A stretch of DNA of 64,000 nt. It comes from Tetraselmis striata. Taxonomy: Eukaryota; Chlorophyta; Chlorodendrophyceae; Chlorodendrales; Chlorodendraceae. The stretch's first letter is position 1. The number at the start of each line of letters is the position of its first letter. The notes below the pieces were generated by a model. That model was not told the DNA's origin, searched no databases, and saw only the letters and a program-made list of their open reading frames with translations. The position numbers and the translations under genes were made by a program. Positions 49,361-60,064 of the stretch are shown piece by piece. Location of the stretch: positions 62,001-126,000 of the forward strand of contig VCJN01002344.1 in assembly GCA_006384855.1 (NCBI GenBank). The letters run 5' to 3'.

Positions 49361-50106
49361 TTGGTCCCGTATCACAATTGGTACGTCAAGCCGCTGCCCG
49401 CGCCATCGGGTTGGCCCCTCGTAACTGTAAGTTCCCTTTCGTGGCCGCAAGTCCGAGACCTCTACCTACTTACGGAAGTCGGCCCCTCCAAGCCGCCATG
49501 CCGCCGCGTGGAATTTTTGGTCCCCGCGGTCTGCTTCTTATGCGCGCTGCGGGTGGAGGAGGCCCTTGATGGCCTTTCTTGGCGCCGGCTAGAGAAGCAT
49601 CCCGACGGGGTGCCGATCCACCTCTCCAAACGCAAGAATGACCATGTTCGTCGCGGCCATCACATCATGCTGGCCAAAACCGACGACGCGTCTGACGTAT
49701 GCTCCGTCTCTTTGTTGCTCGCGTGGCGCGCCTCGCATCCCCCGTACCACCCGCTGGGCGCTCCGGTGTTCCGCACCTTCGACGGCCACGCCATGCGGCT
49801 GGTTGGCTCGTGGGCTACTTGCTCCCTACAAAGGCAATAATGGCCTACTGCTAGTACCGTCGCATGTTGGCACGCTGGATGGTGCCGGTGCTCGGTTTGC
49901 ATGGGTGAGGAGTCGTTTTTACAGAAATATGGTGACATTCGGCTTGGGCCGGGGCGTGCACCACTGCAGCCACCGGCGGGGTCTCCCACGACGCCCCCAT
50001 CCGTCAGGCCGGTTGGTCCGCATTCCCCCAGACCAACATGCGCTACGAAGAGCCCTCTCGTTCCGCTACACTGGTCTTTTCCATGGCCATCCTTCGTTTA
50101 GCCTAG
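49361..50106 (+). pseudogene. Tyrosine recombinase of the YR element, inactive
   Basis: Box 1 is FLCALRVEEALDGLSWRRLE with the first catalytic Arg. It is followed by VPIHLSKRKNDHVRRGHHIM, typical of DIRS-type recombinases, and SLLLAWRASHPP. After frameshifts near 49.82-49.93 kb the C-terminal part reads HSAWAGACTTAATGGVSHDA, PIRQAGWSAF and NMRYEEPS, ending in TAG at 50104. The box 2 pattern H-x-x-R is H-S-A-W, so the second Arg is lost, consistent with a single C-to-T change at a CGG codon. The nucleophile Tyr is present (RYEE). Confidence 0.65.
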
Positions 50107-50155
50107 CCGGGGCGCAGGGCACTGTACCCCTCCATCTTAACATGCTCGATGTTCC

Positions 50156-50609
50156 GTGGCTTGCCTTGCCCCTTAGTTCTAGCACTAGCAAGCTCAACTG
50201 CGCTAAAACTCCGGGTTTCTGCACTAGTTCTTACTACAACGAAACACCGCTTTCGTGCTAAGACATGGCATGGGCCTATTACTACCCGTACTTTGTCCCC
50301 CGCAGCTCCTAGCGGCTCATCATTTTCGCAGCTCACTTTCATCACCTCCCCACCCACCCCACCAGGAGCTGATTTTGTGTAGCGGATTGACTCATCGTGG
50401 CCAATGTGTGACAAGTGCGGATTTTAATCCGCCTTAGACAGATTGCTTTCTACCGCCTAGTGATTGTAATAATCATTTAGTGGCGCGGAGGGGGTTATTA
50501 TACGGGTGCCGCATGGTCTTTTACAAAGGCTCTGTTACCCCGCGCCCCTCGCTGTCTCGTAGCTTGCCCTGCCCCTTCTAGCACTGGCAAGCTCGAATGC
50601 ACTGACACT
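50156..50609. repeat. Split direct repeat of the YR element
   Basis: About 50 bp beginning GGCTTGCCTTGCCCCTTAG and including AGCACTAGCAAGCTC at 50156-50210 recurs at about 50560-50609 as AGCTTGCCCTGCCCCT with AGCACTGGCAAGCTC. It lies just 3' of the recombinase. Split direct repeats at this place are a mark of PAT/Ngaro-like YR elements, used instead of LTRs. Confidence 0.6.
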
Positions 50610-51707
50610 TAATGTGAACAACTAGACCCTTTGCACGAGTATGGAATCCAGAGAGCCGCAAGGATCAATCGTAGTAGTCGCTACATTGTACAGCCCCGTG
50701 TCCGCCGACCCGCCGACCCGGGGCCCGGTTTCCGTCGACGGACGGGCGGCAAGGCGGATGGGCGACGGTCGTCCGGCGTCCGGCGGCGGACGAACGACGG
50801 CATCCAGGTCCGGTCCACGCGGCGGGCTCGGCGCTTTGCGCCATGCCCGCCCCGTAGACCTCACGAACGGCGACGACCGGTCCGACCGGCGGGTGGCCGG
50901 GCGGCCGGCCGACCGGTACCCGTACCGGTACATGTACGGTACATGTATAAGCGCGATGGTTATTTTGGCCTGCGCGGAAGTATGACGGAATATATAACGG
51001 ATACATTTTTCGATCTATCTAATAATCTATGCGAAACCGTTCTGAAAGTCGGCGAGAGACAGACTCACGCACGCACAAACTCATCTCGTAATTGGTACGA
51101 TAGGATTCACGCTGTTGCGAGTGCATGTACCGGTAGAGAAACATCACCGGTTTTCTATCGCGTAGATGCAATGTGAATATCGGCTTCAAATTCAGCTTTA
51201 TATTCAGCGCAGGGTGTTCACCGGTACTTTCACGACCTTTTATCTACGAAGCCGGGGCGGGGCTCCACAGTCCACAGAAATGCAAATTAGCAGTAAATCG
51301 GCCCCCAAGTCTACATGCATGTACTGCCTCGCTCCAGTTAAGCACAGCAAACTACTGTTGGCCTCGTCAAAAGTCGCGCCACCACGGTCTGTAATGATCA
51401 GCACTAAGTACTGTTTAGCTTGCCTCGGACACAATTTGCGTAAATTTTGTTGTCGTCACCATGTGATGAGTGCAGTATGTAGCCGCGAAATGGAACGGTC
51501 AGTTTTCGATAATTTTTGAGATCAATGTTTTTTGTTACAAAAGCCGGTTGACCGGCTTTTACACAGGCTATGGCCTATCCCGCGGTACGTGCGTTTTGTA
51601 GCAGCCCCGCTCCAGCTCCGTCGATAAAAGGTCGTGTATAGTTACATTAGCTGCCTGCAAAAGGCGATCAAGAAACAACCCGAAAAATAGGCAATAGAAA
51701 ACGTCCA
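50610..51707. other. Unassigned GC-rich then AT-richer spacer
   Basis: 50.7-50.95 kb is a CCGAC/CGGCC-rich stretch ending in nested palindromes (GTACCGGTACATGTACGGTACATGTA split over 50924-50948). No gene was seen. The 3' end of the reverse-transcriptase element to the right probably lies here. Confidence 0.4.
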
Positions 51708-53833
51708 CTACAGCAATTGCGCGGTGGAAGCAGCACTAGCAGGGGGTGCGGAATGAGCACGGGCAAATGCATTAGACTTGGCCGTCTGCACTCCGGCAGA
51801 GAGAATGCCGCCCAAGGTACCATGCACGCAAGCTGAGACTCGCTGCAACAAGCCCCGCCGCGTGCGCGACAAGTGATGGCGGAACTCAGCGGGCTGGCCG
51901 GCAGCAAAGTTTCGAAGAGCTTGGACGGATTGACCACAAAGGAAGCATGAAGTGGGGGCGGAAGGACCGCCATGGAAGTTGCGCACAACAAGTAACACCG
52001 CGAAGATGTAGACCACCGTTAAAGCGGATTTTCCGAGGCGGCCGCTGTCCTCAACCACAAAAGGGTAGTACTGGTGAACACCTCGCACCGGGGCGGACGA
52101 CGCCCGGTCCGCCGCTAGCTTGTTGCGCTCCGCATGGGTCACCGCGATCCCCGGGATGCACCAGCGGAGGTTGTTGCCCCAAGTGGGGATCGTGGAGGAC
52201 ACGCACGCGAGATCGATAATGTAATCGCACTTGGCCCCCCCCCCCCCCTGCACACACACCGCCATCGTCAAATAAGACGGCCGTGAGCGGTCCGCTGGGC
52301 GCAGCCCACTCGTCTTAAGGGTCAAGTCGCCGATTCCCGAGCGGTCCCGGTCGCGCACCGCCCTCGCTTTTTCAATCGGGGAAAGTCCACAGAATTTTCG
52401 CCATCTGAAGCCCACGGAAGCCCGCAGATTTTTCGAAGCGGTATGCATGCGGTGCTAGTTCGCAACGGGGCAGATGGGCAGATGATCCACGACGAAATCC
52501 GTGGCATTCCGGTTCGAGCCATCCGTAGAGCGAAGCCATAAGGGGTCAATACCACACATGGGGCCAGGACATGTGACAAGCGCGGAACCCCCGCTCGGGC
52601 GAAGGCCCAGCACCCGCGCAACGGAGGCCGAATAAGTAGCATGGGGATCTTGCAGGCTGCTGACTCGTGATCCGACTGGAAAAGCGATAGGGAGCCCGGC
52701 CCGCACGCGATGGTATCAAGTCGCGAGGCCGCGGCACCCATACGCTGGAAGCCAAGAGCGAGGGCCACGAAGTCACAAATCGCATTGCTGAGGTGGCGTT
52801 GGACAATCATGGTCGTCGTGGGTTCATTATCGGAGGCCGCACCCGTACTCATACCCCAGGGCAGAGCTGTAGTACCGCCAGGCTGAGGTTCTAGTATGGA
52901 AGGAGATGCCACTCACGGAGGGGGACCCACTAATTCGCGGGGCGACAGTGTCTTGAGAGCTACATAATAAGCGCATGTAGTAACGGTATTGGAAGTACTC
53001 GTACCACCGATAGGAAGCGATTGCTGGGTGCCGCATCATCTGTCATATCCGCGTGCGCATGAAGAACGGGACAGCCAAGCCCTTCCAGGTCGGCTAGGGT
53101 TACAGCCAGGGTTCCATACCCGGTTGAGACCACAGGCAGGGCACCTGATTGGTTAGGGTTCCATACCCTGACCATAGCCCATTGAGCTGGTGACAGCACC
53201 CCACGCGGGAATGCGAGCATGCGACGGCATGGGCAGCAGAGGCACCCTCACTAGTACCATGGGGAGTGGCCGTAAAAGGAGATGTGGTGACGCGCAGTCC
53301 TCGGCTAGTGCTTGTACCCGTACGGGCCGTAGTACCATGTGACGGATCCGGTGCAGCGGTGGTCGTAGTATTACGGACGGTAAGTAACTGGAAGATCTCG
53401 TGGGCGTGCCCGTACGCGGCGCGTGCGCGCTGCACATCTGCTTGCGGTAACGTGGTAAGGGCCCGTACAATCTCGTATACGCGGCGCGTCTCGCGCGCCC
53501 ATGGCAAAGCACTCGTAGCCACGGAAGACACCTCTGTGCGAACCGCCTCGCTCGTACAAGGGGCCGAGGGCGGGCCCGTACTCCCGTACCAGCTTTGGCA
53601 GGACAACCGATTGCGCGGAATAAAACGCCACGGGGGCCTTAGACTGCAGCAAGGCCATATTCAAACCGCCAAAATCCGCGGGCATACTCATCTGGACATC
53701 GCAGCCTCCATGCGCGGTGTAGACTGATCGCAAGCGTCCAAACCAAGCAACGAAAACCCAGCCGAAATGTTGGCGGCGTCCACGGCCTCCAAGAAAGGGT
53801 TCAGCTCCGACGGCGGCATCATGCGGCTCCCGG
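51708..53833 (-). pseudogene. LINE-like reverse transcriptase, C-terminal part
   Basis: Downstream half of the RT gene whose catalytic half is at 60065-60860. It reads MSMPADFGGLNMALLQSKAP and VLPKLVREYGPALGPLYE (about 53690-53560), a thumb-like segment. After frameshifts come GVLSPAQWAMVRVWNPNQ, DYIIDLACVSSTIPTWGNN and the end region with GVHQYYPFVVEDSGRLG (52.2-52.0 kb). The last part matches the pattern of algal/plant LINE C-termini, where an Asp-rich strand precedes a H-x-x-x-K-x-x-x-Y-type helix and a (F/Y)-x-P-F-x-x-E-x-x-G block. Multiple frameshifts mark it as decayed. Confidence 0.6.
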
Positions 53834-54538
53834 TACAGGGGGCAATATCGAGTCAAAATGGGCACATTTACGGACTCGAAAATGTGCCCCCCACGTGATC
53901 GCTTAGACTCGTATATGTACCCACTTTTTGGGTACATTTCAGGTGCAATTTATAACTATACGAGAGTACTAACAATGACCATTCGCCGTGTCCTCTTCGC
54001 GCCCTCTCCTGCGTAAAGTACTACCCGCCTCAACCTAGGTGGTGGGGCTACTTCGCGCCATTTTGCGCGCCACGGTGGCCCACCCTGTTAAGGATTTCAC
54101 TCCTCGCTGCTCGAAGCTCCAAGAGACCTGCTGCAGCGCCGCCGTTTTGGGAGCCATCTCCGCCAGACCCCGCTGGCAGTGGTTGAGATGCGGGCTTGGA
54201 GGACCCGCCAGCCTGACGCGGCGCCGCTACGACCTGGTAGTAGCGGTCATCGACTAAGACGGGGGGGGGGGGGGGGGTTAGAGACCCGGCTCGGCAGATC
54301 AAGCAGGTGTTGGTGGACTTAATAAGCGTTGCTTCTTGATGTGTTGAATGCCGCGCCGCATCTCGTTGTCGTTGCGCCAGTCGCGCACGGTGCGAATCGA
54401 GTAGCCACAGTGTTTTACAGTCTTGCTCTGGCACTCCCCGAAGAGGGCAGAATCCACGGCAGCGTACCACCAATCTACGGAAAAGTCCGGCGCAACAGCC
54501 AGCAAGACAAGGTTCCACGACGCACGGGAGCCGGGTGT

Positions 54539-55560
54539 GGAAAAGCGTCTCATCGTTACAAGAGCTAGGAGCGACAGTACACGGGTTTTTACGCGAGATG
54601 CGGGCGTTCACCTGCCCCCGCTGCCGAGATGCGGTACCCCCACCGTCACGGTTGACTCTCTCCACCCTATGCATCTCTTGCTCGTCAGTCTTGCCAACGG
54701 TGGCCTCAGCCACAGCTGGCAAGACTGACGCGAGCCTCCGGGTTCCAGTGCCGCATCTCTCTCGGCGCAACCGTCTGTACGACATGGTTCCACGACGCAC
54801 AGAAGTCGGGTTTGGAAAAGCGTCTCGTCGTTACAAGAGCTAGGAGCGACAGTACACGGGTTTTTACGCGAGAGATGCGGGCGTTCACCTGCTCTTGCTG
54901 CCGAGATGCGGGTAATCCCACCCTCACGGTAAATCTCTCCACCCTTTGCATCTCTTGCTCGTCAGTCTTGCCAGCGGTGGCCGGAGGCAAGACTGGCGCG
55001 AGGATGTACTTGTCGTCCCCAATGTGGGCCTCCGGGTTCCAGTGCCGCATCTCTCTCGGCGCAACCGTCTGTAAGACATGGTTCCACGACGCACAGAAGT
55101 CGGGTTTGGAAAAGCGTCTCGTCGTTACAAGAGCTAGGAGCGACAGTACACGGGTTTTTACGCGAGAGGTGCGGGCGTTCACCTGCGGAGATGCGGTACC
55201 CCCACCGTCACGGTAAAATCTCTCCACCCTATGTATCTCTTGCTCGTCAGCCTTGCCAGCGGTGGCCTCACCCACCGCTGGCAAGACTGACACGAGGATG
55301 TACTTGTCGTCCTCAAAGTGGGCCTCCGGGTTTCATTACCGCATCTCTCTCGGCGTAACCACCTGTAAGACAAGGTTCCACGACGCACTGGAGTCGGGTT
55401 TGGAAAAGCGTCTCGTCGTTAAAAGAGCTAGGAGCGACAGTACACGGGTTTTTACGCGAGAGATGCGGGCGTTCACCTGCTCTTGCTGTCGAGATGCGGG
55501 TAATCCCACCCCTCACACCTATCTCCACCCTCTGCATCTCTTGCTCGTCATTGTTGCCAG
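54539..55560. repeat. 294-bp tandem repeat, about four units (TIR copy 2)
   Basis: GGAAAAGCGTCTC recurs at 54539, 54814, 55108 and 55402 (spacing 275, 294, 294). 294 is 98 codons, and a minus-strand frame (55293-54706) runs through two units with the repeated peptide KTRVLSLLALVTTRRFSKPD and EMRHWNPEA. Copy 1 has a single related unit at about 44.2-44.5 kb. Confidence 0.9.
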
Positions 55561-56218
55561 CGGTGGCCTGAGGCTCTTCCAAAAGGAGGAGTCGGCCCAC
55601 GCTTCTTGGAATGCTTCTTGCGCAGCTTAATGGGCGACAAGCTGCTGCTCTTGCCTCCATAGGCGGAGACGCGGGTCGGGGAGGCGGAGATGCGGCACCG
55701 CCACGGGAAGATATGGCCCTGCGACTCCCACCAGCGGCACCCGAAGGCGCCTGATGGCTTGACGTGGCTTCGCGTTTCGGCTTAGGCGCCTGGAAGGGTC
55801 GTCGTCCTCCAGCTCTATCGCCATCTTGGAGGAGGACTCGGCCCGCGCTCCTTGGAATGCTTCTTGCGCAGCTTAATGGGCGACAAGCTGCTCTTGCCTC
55901 CCGTGCTCAACGCACCCTGCGGGCGCTTCGTCGCTCTCGAAGGCTGAGGCTCACTCGGCGGCTTGGCAGTCTCCGAGGGACCAAGCTTGCTCGGGGGAGG
56001 GGCGGAGCTGCTCGAAGCTCTATCAAGAGACCTGCTGTAGCGCCGTTTTGGGAGCCATCTCCGCCGGACCCCGGTGGCGGCGGTTGAGATGCGGGCTTGG
56101 AGGACCCGCCAGCCTGACGCGGCGCCGCTACGACCAAGTAGTAGCGATCGTCGACCAAGACGGTGGGGGGTAAAGAGCTGGCTCGGCAACCTTCCAGTAT
56201 GAGGATTGTATGATAAAA

Positions 56219-57450
56219 GGGGATTTACTTGCCCATATGCTTTACAATACAATACAGATTGCAAGTCAGTACCACTAATGCCTGATATTTGCTCGCGGCA
56301 CGCCGCAGATTGCTGCAGCGCTGCACCGCAGATGCTGCCTTAAGGCGTGCTCTAATTGTCTAGATGGCTGCAAACCATTTAGTATGCGGGGCTGCATGGC
56401 ATAGCAGGGATGTGAACACGCGCCGGCTTGACGATACTATACAGATTTGCAAGGCAGTACCACTAATGCCTGATATTTGCTCGCGGCACGCCGCAGATTG
56501 CTGCAGCACTGAACCGCAGATGCTGCCTTAAGGCATGCTGTAATTGTCTAGATGGCTGCAAATTATTTAGTATGCGGGGCTGTATGGCATAGAAGGGATG
56601 TGAACACGCACCGGCTTGACGATACTATACAGATTTGCAAGGCAGTACCACTAATGCCTGATATTTGCTCGCGGCACGCCGCAGATTGCTGCAGCCATTT
56701 GCCTAGATGGCTGCAGACCATTTCGTATGCGGGGCTGCATGGCATAGCAGGGATGTGAACACGCACCGGCTTGACGATACTATACAGATTGCAAGGCAGT
56801 ACGGCTAATACCTTATATTTGCTGGCGGCACGCCGCAGAGTGCTGCAGCGCTGCACCGCAGATGCTGCCTTAAGGCATGTTTTAATCGCCTGGATGGCTG
56901 CAACCCATTTATTAGTGTGCAGGGCTGCATGGCATGAAAGGGATGTGAACACGCATCGGCTTGATGATACTATGCAGATTGCATGGCAGTACGGCTAATA
57001 CCTTATATTTGCTGGCGGCACACCGCAGAGTGCTGCAGCCATTTGCCTAGATGGCTGCAACCCATTTATTAATATGCGGGGCTGCATTGCATAGAAGGGA
57101 TGTGAACACGACGATACTATACAGATTGCAAGGCAGTACGGCTAATACCTTGTATTTTCTGGCGGCACGCCGCAGATTGCTGCAGCGCTGCACCGCAGAT
57201 GCTGCCTTAAGGCATGTTTTAATTGCCTGGATGGCTGCAAACCATTTATAAGTATGCGGGGCTGCATGGCATGAAAGGGATATAAACACGCACCTGCTTG
57301 ACGATACTATACGGATTGCAAGGCAGTAGGGCTAATGCTTGATATTTGCTGGCAACACGCCGCAGATTGCTGCAGCGCTGCACCGCAGATGCTGCCTTTA
57401 AGCATGCTTTGATTGCCTGTATGGCTGCAAACCATTTATAAGTATGCGGG
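56219..57450. repeat. 188-bp tandem array, about seven units (TIR copy 2)
   Basis: (G/T)ATATTTGCT anchors at 56284, 56472, 56660, 56815, 57004, 57148 and 57340. Spacing is 188-192 in full units and 144-155 in two shortened ones. 188 is not a multiple of three, so translation through the array is not expected. Each full unit has TGCAGCGCTGCA, a 12-bp palindrome. Confidence 0.9.
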
Positions 57451-57500
57451 GCTGCATGAATCACCAACATGCGCCGCCCGCGGCGCCAACGCCGCCCGCG

Positions 57501-57620
57501 GCGCGTTGGCGCCCCGCTGCGCGGCCTGCGGCGCGTTGGCGCCCCGCTGCCCCGGCCGCGGCGCGTTGGCGCCCCGCTGCCCCGGCCGCGGCGCGTTGGC
57601 GCCCCGCTGTCCCGGCCGCG
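57501..57620. repeat. 30-bp minisatellite, four units (TIR copy 2)
   Basis: GCGCGTTGGCGCCCCGCTGC units start at 57501, 57531, 57561 and 57591; same repeat as 43531-43680. Confidence 0.95.
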
Positions 57621-57775
57621 CTAGCAAAGGAAGTGCGGTTTGTGAAATCGACGGACAGGAGTCGATTCAACTCTTATCTGCGGTTGAGAATGATTTGTTA
57701 TGATCGTTGACTATGATTAATGAGGTATTGTCCAGGGAGCTATGGCAGCGAATTTTAAGCTGCATGAATCCCTTG

Positions 57776-58162
57776 TCACGGACCAGACACGAACTCACGT
57801 TGCTTGCCGAGGTGCTCCGAGAGGTGCGCTCTAAAAGTCGCCGAATCTCTTCCGACGACCAACCACAAGGCGCGTCCGTTGGTTTCGGGGTTTCTTGGGT
57901 GCTTTGACGCGATGAAAAGTACACGATTCGCTGTCAACAGGCTGTCGAGGTAGATCATTCGCGGGAGGGGCCCTTGCGTCAAGTAGGTGCTCGGAATCTG
58001 CACGCGATAGATTTCCGCCTTGGAGGCCGCCAGCAACGGTAGGAGGACATCCAGGTGAGTGAACCAAGGCGACGTGACAACGACAAAGGGCTCCTTGGAC
58101 AGGGCAGCGTTACAAGTAGAGCTAGGAGCGACAATACACGGGTTTGTACACGAGAGATACAT
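57776..58162 (-). CDS. Methyltransferase-like conserved frame of TIR copy 2
   Basis: Counterpart of the frame at 43833-44162. It reads PFVVVTSPWFTHLDVLLPLL, VQIPSTYLTQGP, FIASKHPRNPETNGRALW and DSATFRAHLSEHLGK. Most differences from copy 1 are conservative (Asp/Glu, Val/Ile, Arg/Lys type), and the frame is open in both copies while neighbouring frames are broken. Confidence 0.4.
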   Translation of the reverse strand: MYLSCTNPCIVAPSSTCNAALSKEPFVVVTSPWFTHLDVLLPLLAASKAEIYRVQIPSTYLTQGPLPRMIYLDSLLTANRVLFIASKHPRNPETNGRALWLVVGRDSATFRAHLSEHLGKQREFVSGP

Positions 58163-59103
58163 TTAGTAGGAGGCCGAGATGTCCGCGCATGCGGCGTTAC
58201 GGGCTTTGCGTCCCGAGATGAGGGCTTTTTGGGCGGAGATGTGGGTCGGGGACGCAGAGATGGGGCACCGCCATGGGAAGATGTGGCAAGGCGACTTCCA
58301 GCAGCGGCACCCGAAGGCACCTGGCGGCTTGACAGGGTTTCGCGTTTCGGCTTAGGGGGTCGTCGGCCTCCAATTCTTTCGCCATCTTCAAAGGAGGACT
58401 CGGCCCGCGCTTCTCGGAACGCTTCCTACGCAGCTTCATGGGCGACAAAGTGGTCTTGCCTGCTGTGCTCAACGCACCGTGCGAGCGCTTCGTCGCTCTC
58501 GAAGGCTGAGGCTCACTCGGCGGCTTGGCAGTCACCGAGGGACCAAGCTTGCTTGGGGGAGGGGCGGAGCTGCTCGACGCTCGAGGAGACCAGCTGCAGC
58601 GCCGTTTTGGGAACCATCTCCACCGGACCCCGCTGGCGGTGGTTGAGATGCGGGCTTGGAGGACCCGCCAGCCTAACGAGTTGCCGCTACGACCTGGTAG
58701 TAGCGGTTGTCGACCAAGACGGTGCGGGGTGCCGAGCTGCCTTGGCAGGGCTGGCAGGTGTTGGTGGACTTCGTGAAGCGTTTGTTCTTGATTTGTTGAA
58801 TGCCGCGCCGCATCTCGTAGTCGTTGTGCCATTCGCGCACGCTGCGAATCGAGTAGCCACAGTGTTTCACAGTTTTCGCCGAGCATTGGGTCGACAAGTG
58901 GCGCTTCTTGTTGAAGGGGGGTCGTGGAGATGGTCTATGTAGGGAGGGGGGGGCGTGTGAGAATCTTTTCCCTCACGCGCGAAGATGCGCACACGTTTGA
59001 GGTTTTGTTGAGAAGGGGCGAGGGGTTACCATTTTGCTCCCACTTGTGGCGCTTGTGGCGGAGCTCGTTTGTCCAGGCGGACACCCTCCGACAGTAATGG
59101 GCC

Positions 59104-59160
59104 CCTCCTCCTCCTCCTCCTCCTCCTCCTCCTCCTCCTCCTCCTCCTCCTCCTCTTCCT
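59104..59160. repeat. (CTC)n triplet repeat in TIR copy 2
   Basis: About 18 CTC units. On the minus strand they would read as a poly-Glu tract. Confidence 0.95.
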
Positions 59161-59961
59161 GTCCGTGCTCATCCTCATGAATCGTGGCCAAAGGTTCACC
59201 TAGACCGGCTCCAGACTGTTCGACATCGGTCTGCGTGGGTTGAGATCCCTGAGATGCGCGATGGCGAGGTGCGCTTAACGCAGCCCACGGCGCCGAGATG
59301 AGTTATGCTAACGAAGATGCGAGTCCGCGTACCGTTGGAGTCGCTCCGGGGAGTGGGTCCAAAGGTGGCACGCCTCGAGGCTGGGGGTTAGGCTGAGGCC
59401 CCGGCTCGGCCAAAGGCTGCGAATCTCCGCCGTACCAAGGCCATGGCGGTCCGCTCCGATGTTGCCCACCGCTCGGTTGCAGGGGCCTTTTGGGCTGAGT
59501 CGTGGGTATTGGAGCCTGACACGCCCTCCTGCCCGAACGCAAGTGCATCTGCGGAGAATCTTGCGCCATGGGGGTCACTAGCAGTGCGTCGGGAGCCGTC
59601 GTTGGCTCGAAACCAAGCGCAGCTGCAGATGCCCCCGCCACCGGAGTCTTCAACCGGGCAGAGGTGCGTTTTCCTTTGCGAGGATGGTCTGCCATGCTTT
59701 TGTGAACCAAGATGCGTGAAGATGCCTCCCTAAACAAAAGCGCGAGGGTGCATGCGAGTGATAGAAGAGTGAAAAGCACAGCGACGGAGTAGCATTCGAG
59801 GCAAAAACGGTTAGCATGGACTGGTAGCGACGCATCTCGTCAAGGGGCGGTGGACAGATGCGTAGTACATAGTGCAGTATAGGTGAAGGGTACCTCGTAC
59901 AGTGTTGGCAAGAATGTGTGAAAGGCCAGTTTCACAGTACATTCGTACGGTATTGGGCGTT

Positions 59962-60002
59962 ACTCAGTTTTTGCACCCCCTTGGGGGGTGCAAAAACCGA
60001 GT
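59962..60002. other. Subterminal hairpin of TIR copy 2
   Basis: 19-nt arms (59962-59980 with 59984-60002) with one mismatch and a 3-nt loop, at the same place as the hairpin of copy 1 but with different stem sequence. Confidence 0.85.
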
Positions 60003-60064
60003 TAAGGGGGGCACATTTTCGAGTCCGTAAATGTCCCCATTTTGACTCGATATTTGCCCTTTTT

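Larger units (their letters stand above)
48030..50106 (+). mobile_element. YR (DIRS/Ngaro/PAT-like) retrotransposon, degenerate
   Basis: Ordered remains of one element on the plus strand: RNase H (48043-48420), the short domain that follows it in such elements (DNNWSNPSFPLIGRALRKLL at about 48580, then PFWQGCHWWP), and a tyrosine recombinase (49361-50106). Several one-base frameshifts break it, for example in GWGAV near 48073 and before the HSAW motif near 49935. No RT with a catalytic box was read; it may start upstream of 48.03 kb, where the opposite-strand unknown gene abuts. Related elements, such as Kangaroo of Volvox, occur in volvocine algae. Confidence 0.7.
53834..60064. mobile_element. 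TIR DNA transposon, copy 2 (6.23 kb)
   Basis: Inverted ends are about 48 bp with very few differences (ATATCGAGTCAAAATGGG outermost shared part, then CGGACTCGAAAATGTGCCCC). As in copy 1, GAGTC and GACTC lie 16 nt from the ends. It splits the RT gene of a LINE-like element. A clean 9-bp duplication is not visible here (right flank CCGGCTGAG; left flank shares only CGGCT, offset). It is longer than copy 1 through expansion of two tandem arrays. Its ends are more alike than those of copy 1, so it is probably the younger insertion. Confidence 0.85.

Noticed and set aside
56219..57450. Tandem tRNA or 5S-like genes in the 188-bp array
   Set aside because: No cloverleaf, no A/B boxes and no T-run terminators could be found in the unit.
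58973..59191. Poly-Glu protein frame
   Set aside because: Produced by the CTC microsatellite; no coding support around it beyond the transposon context.
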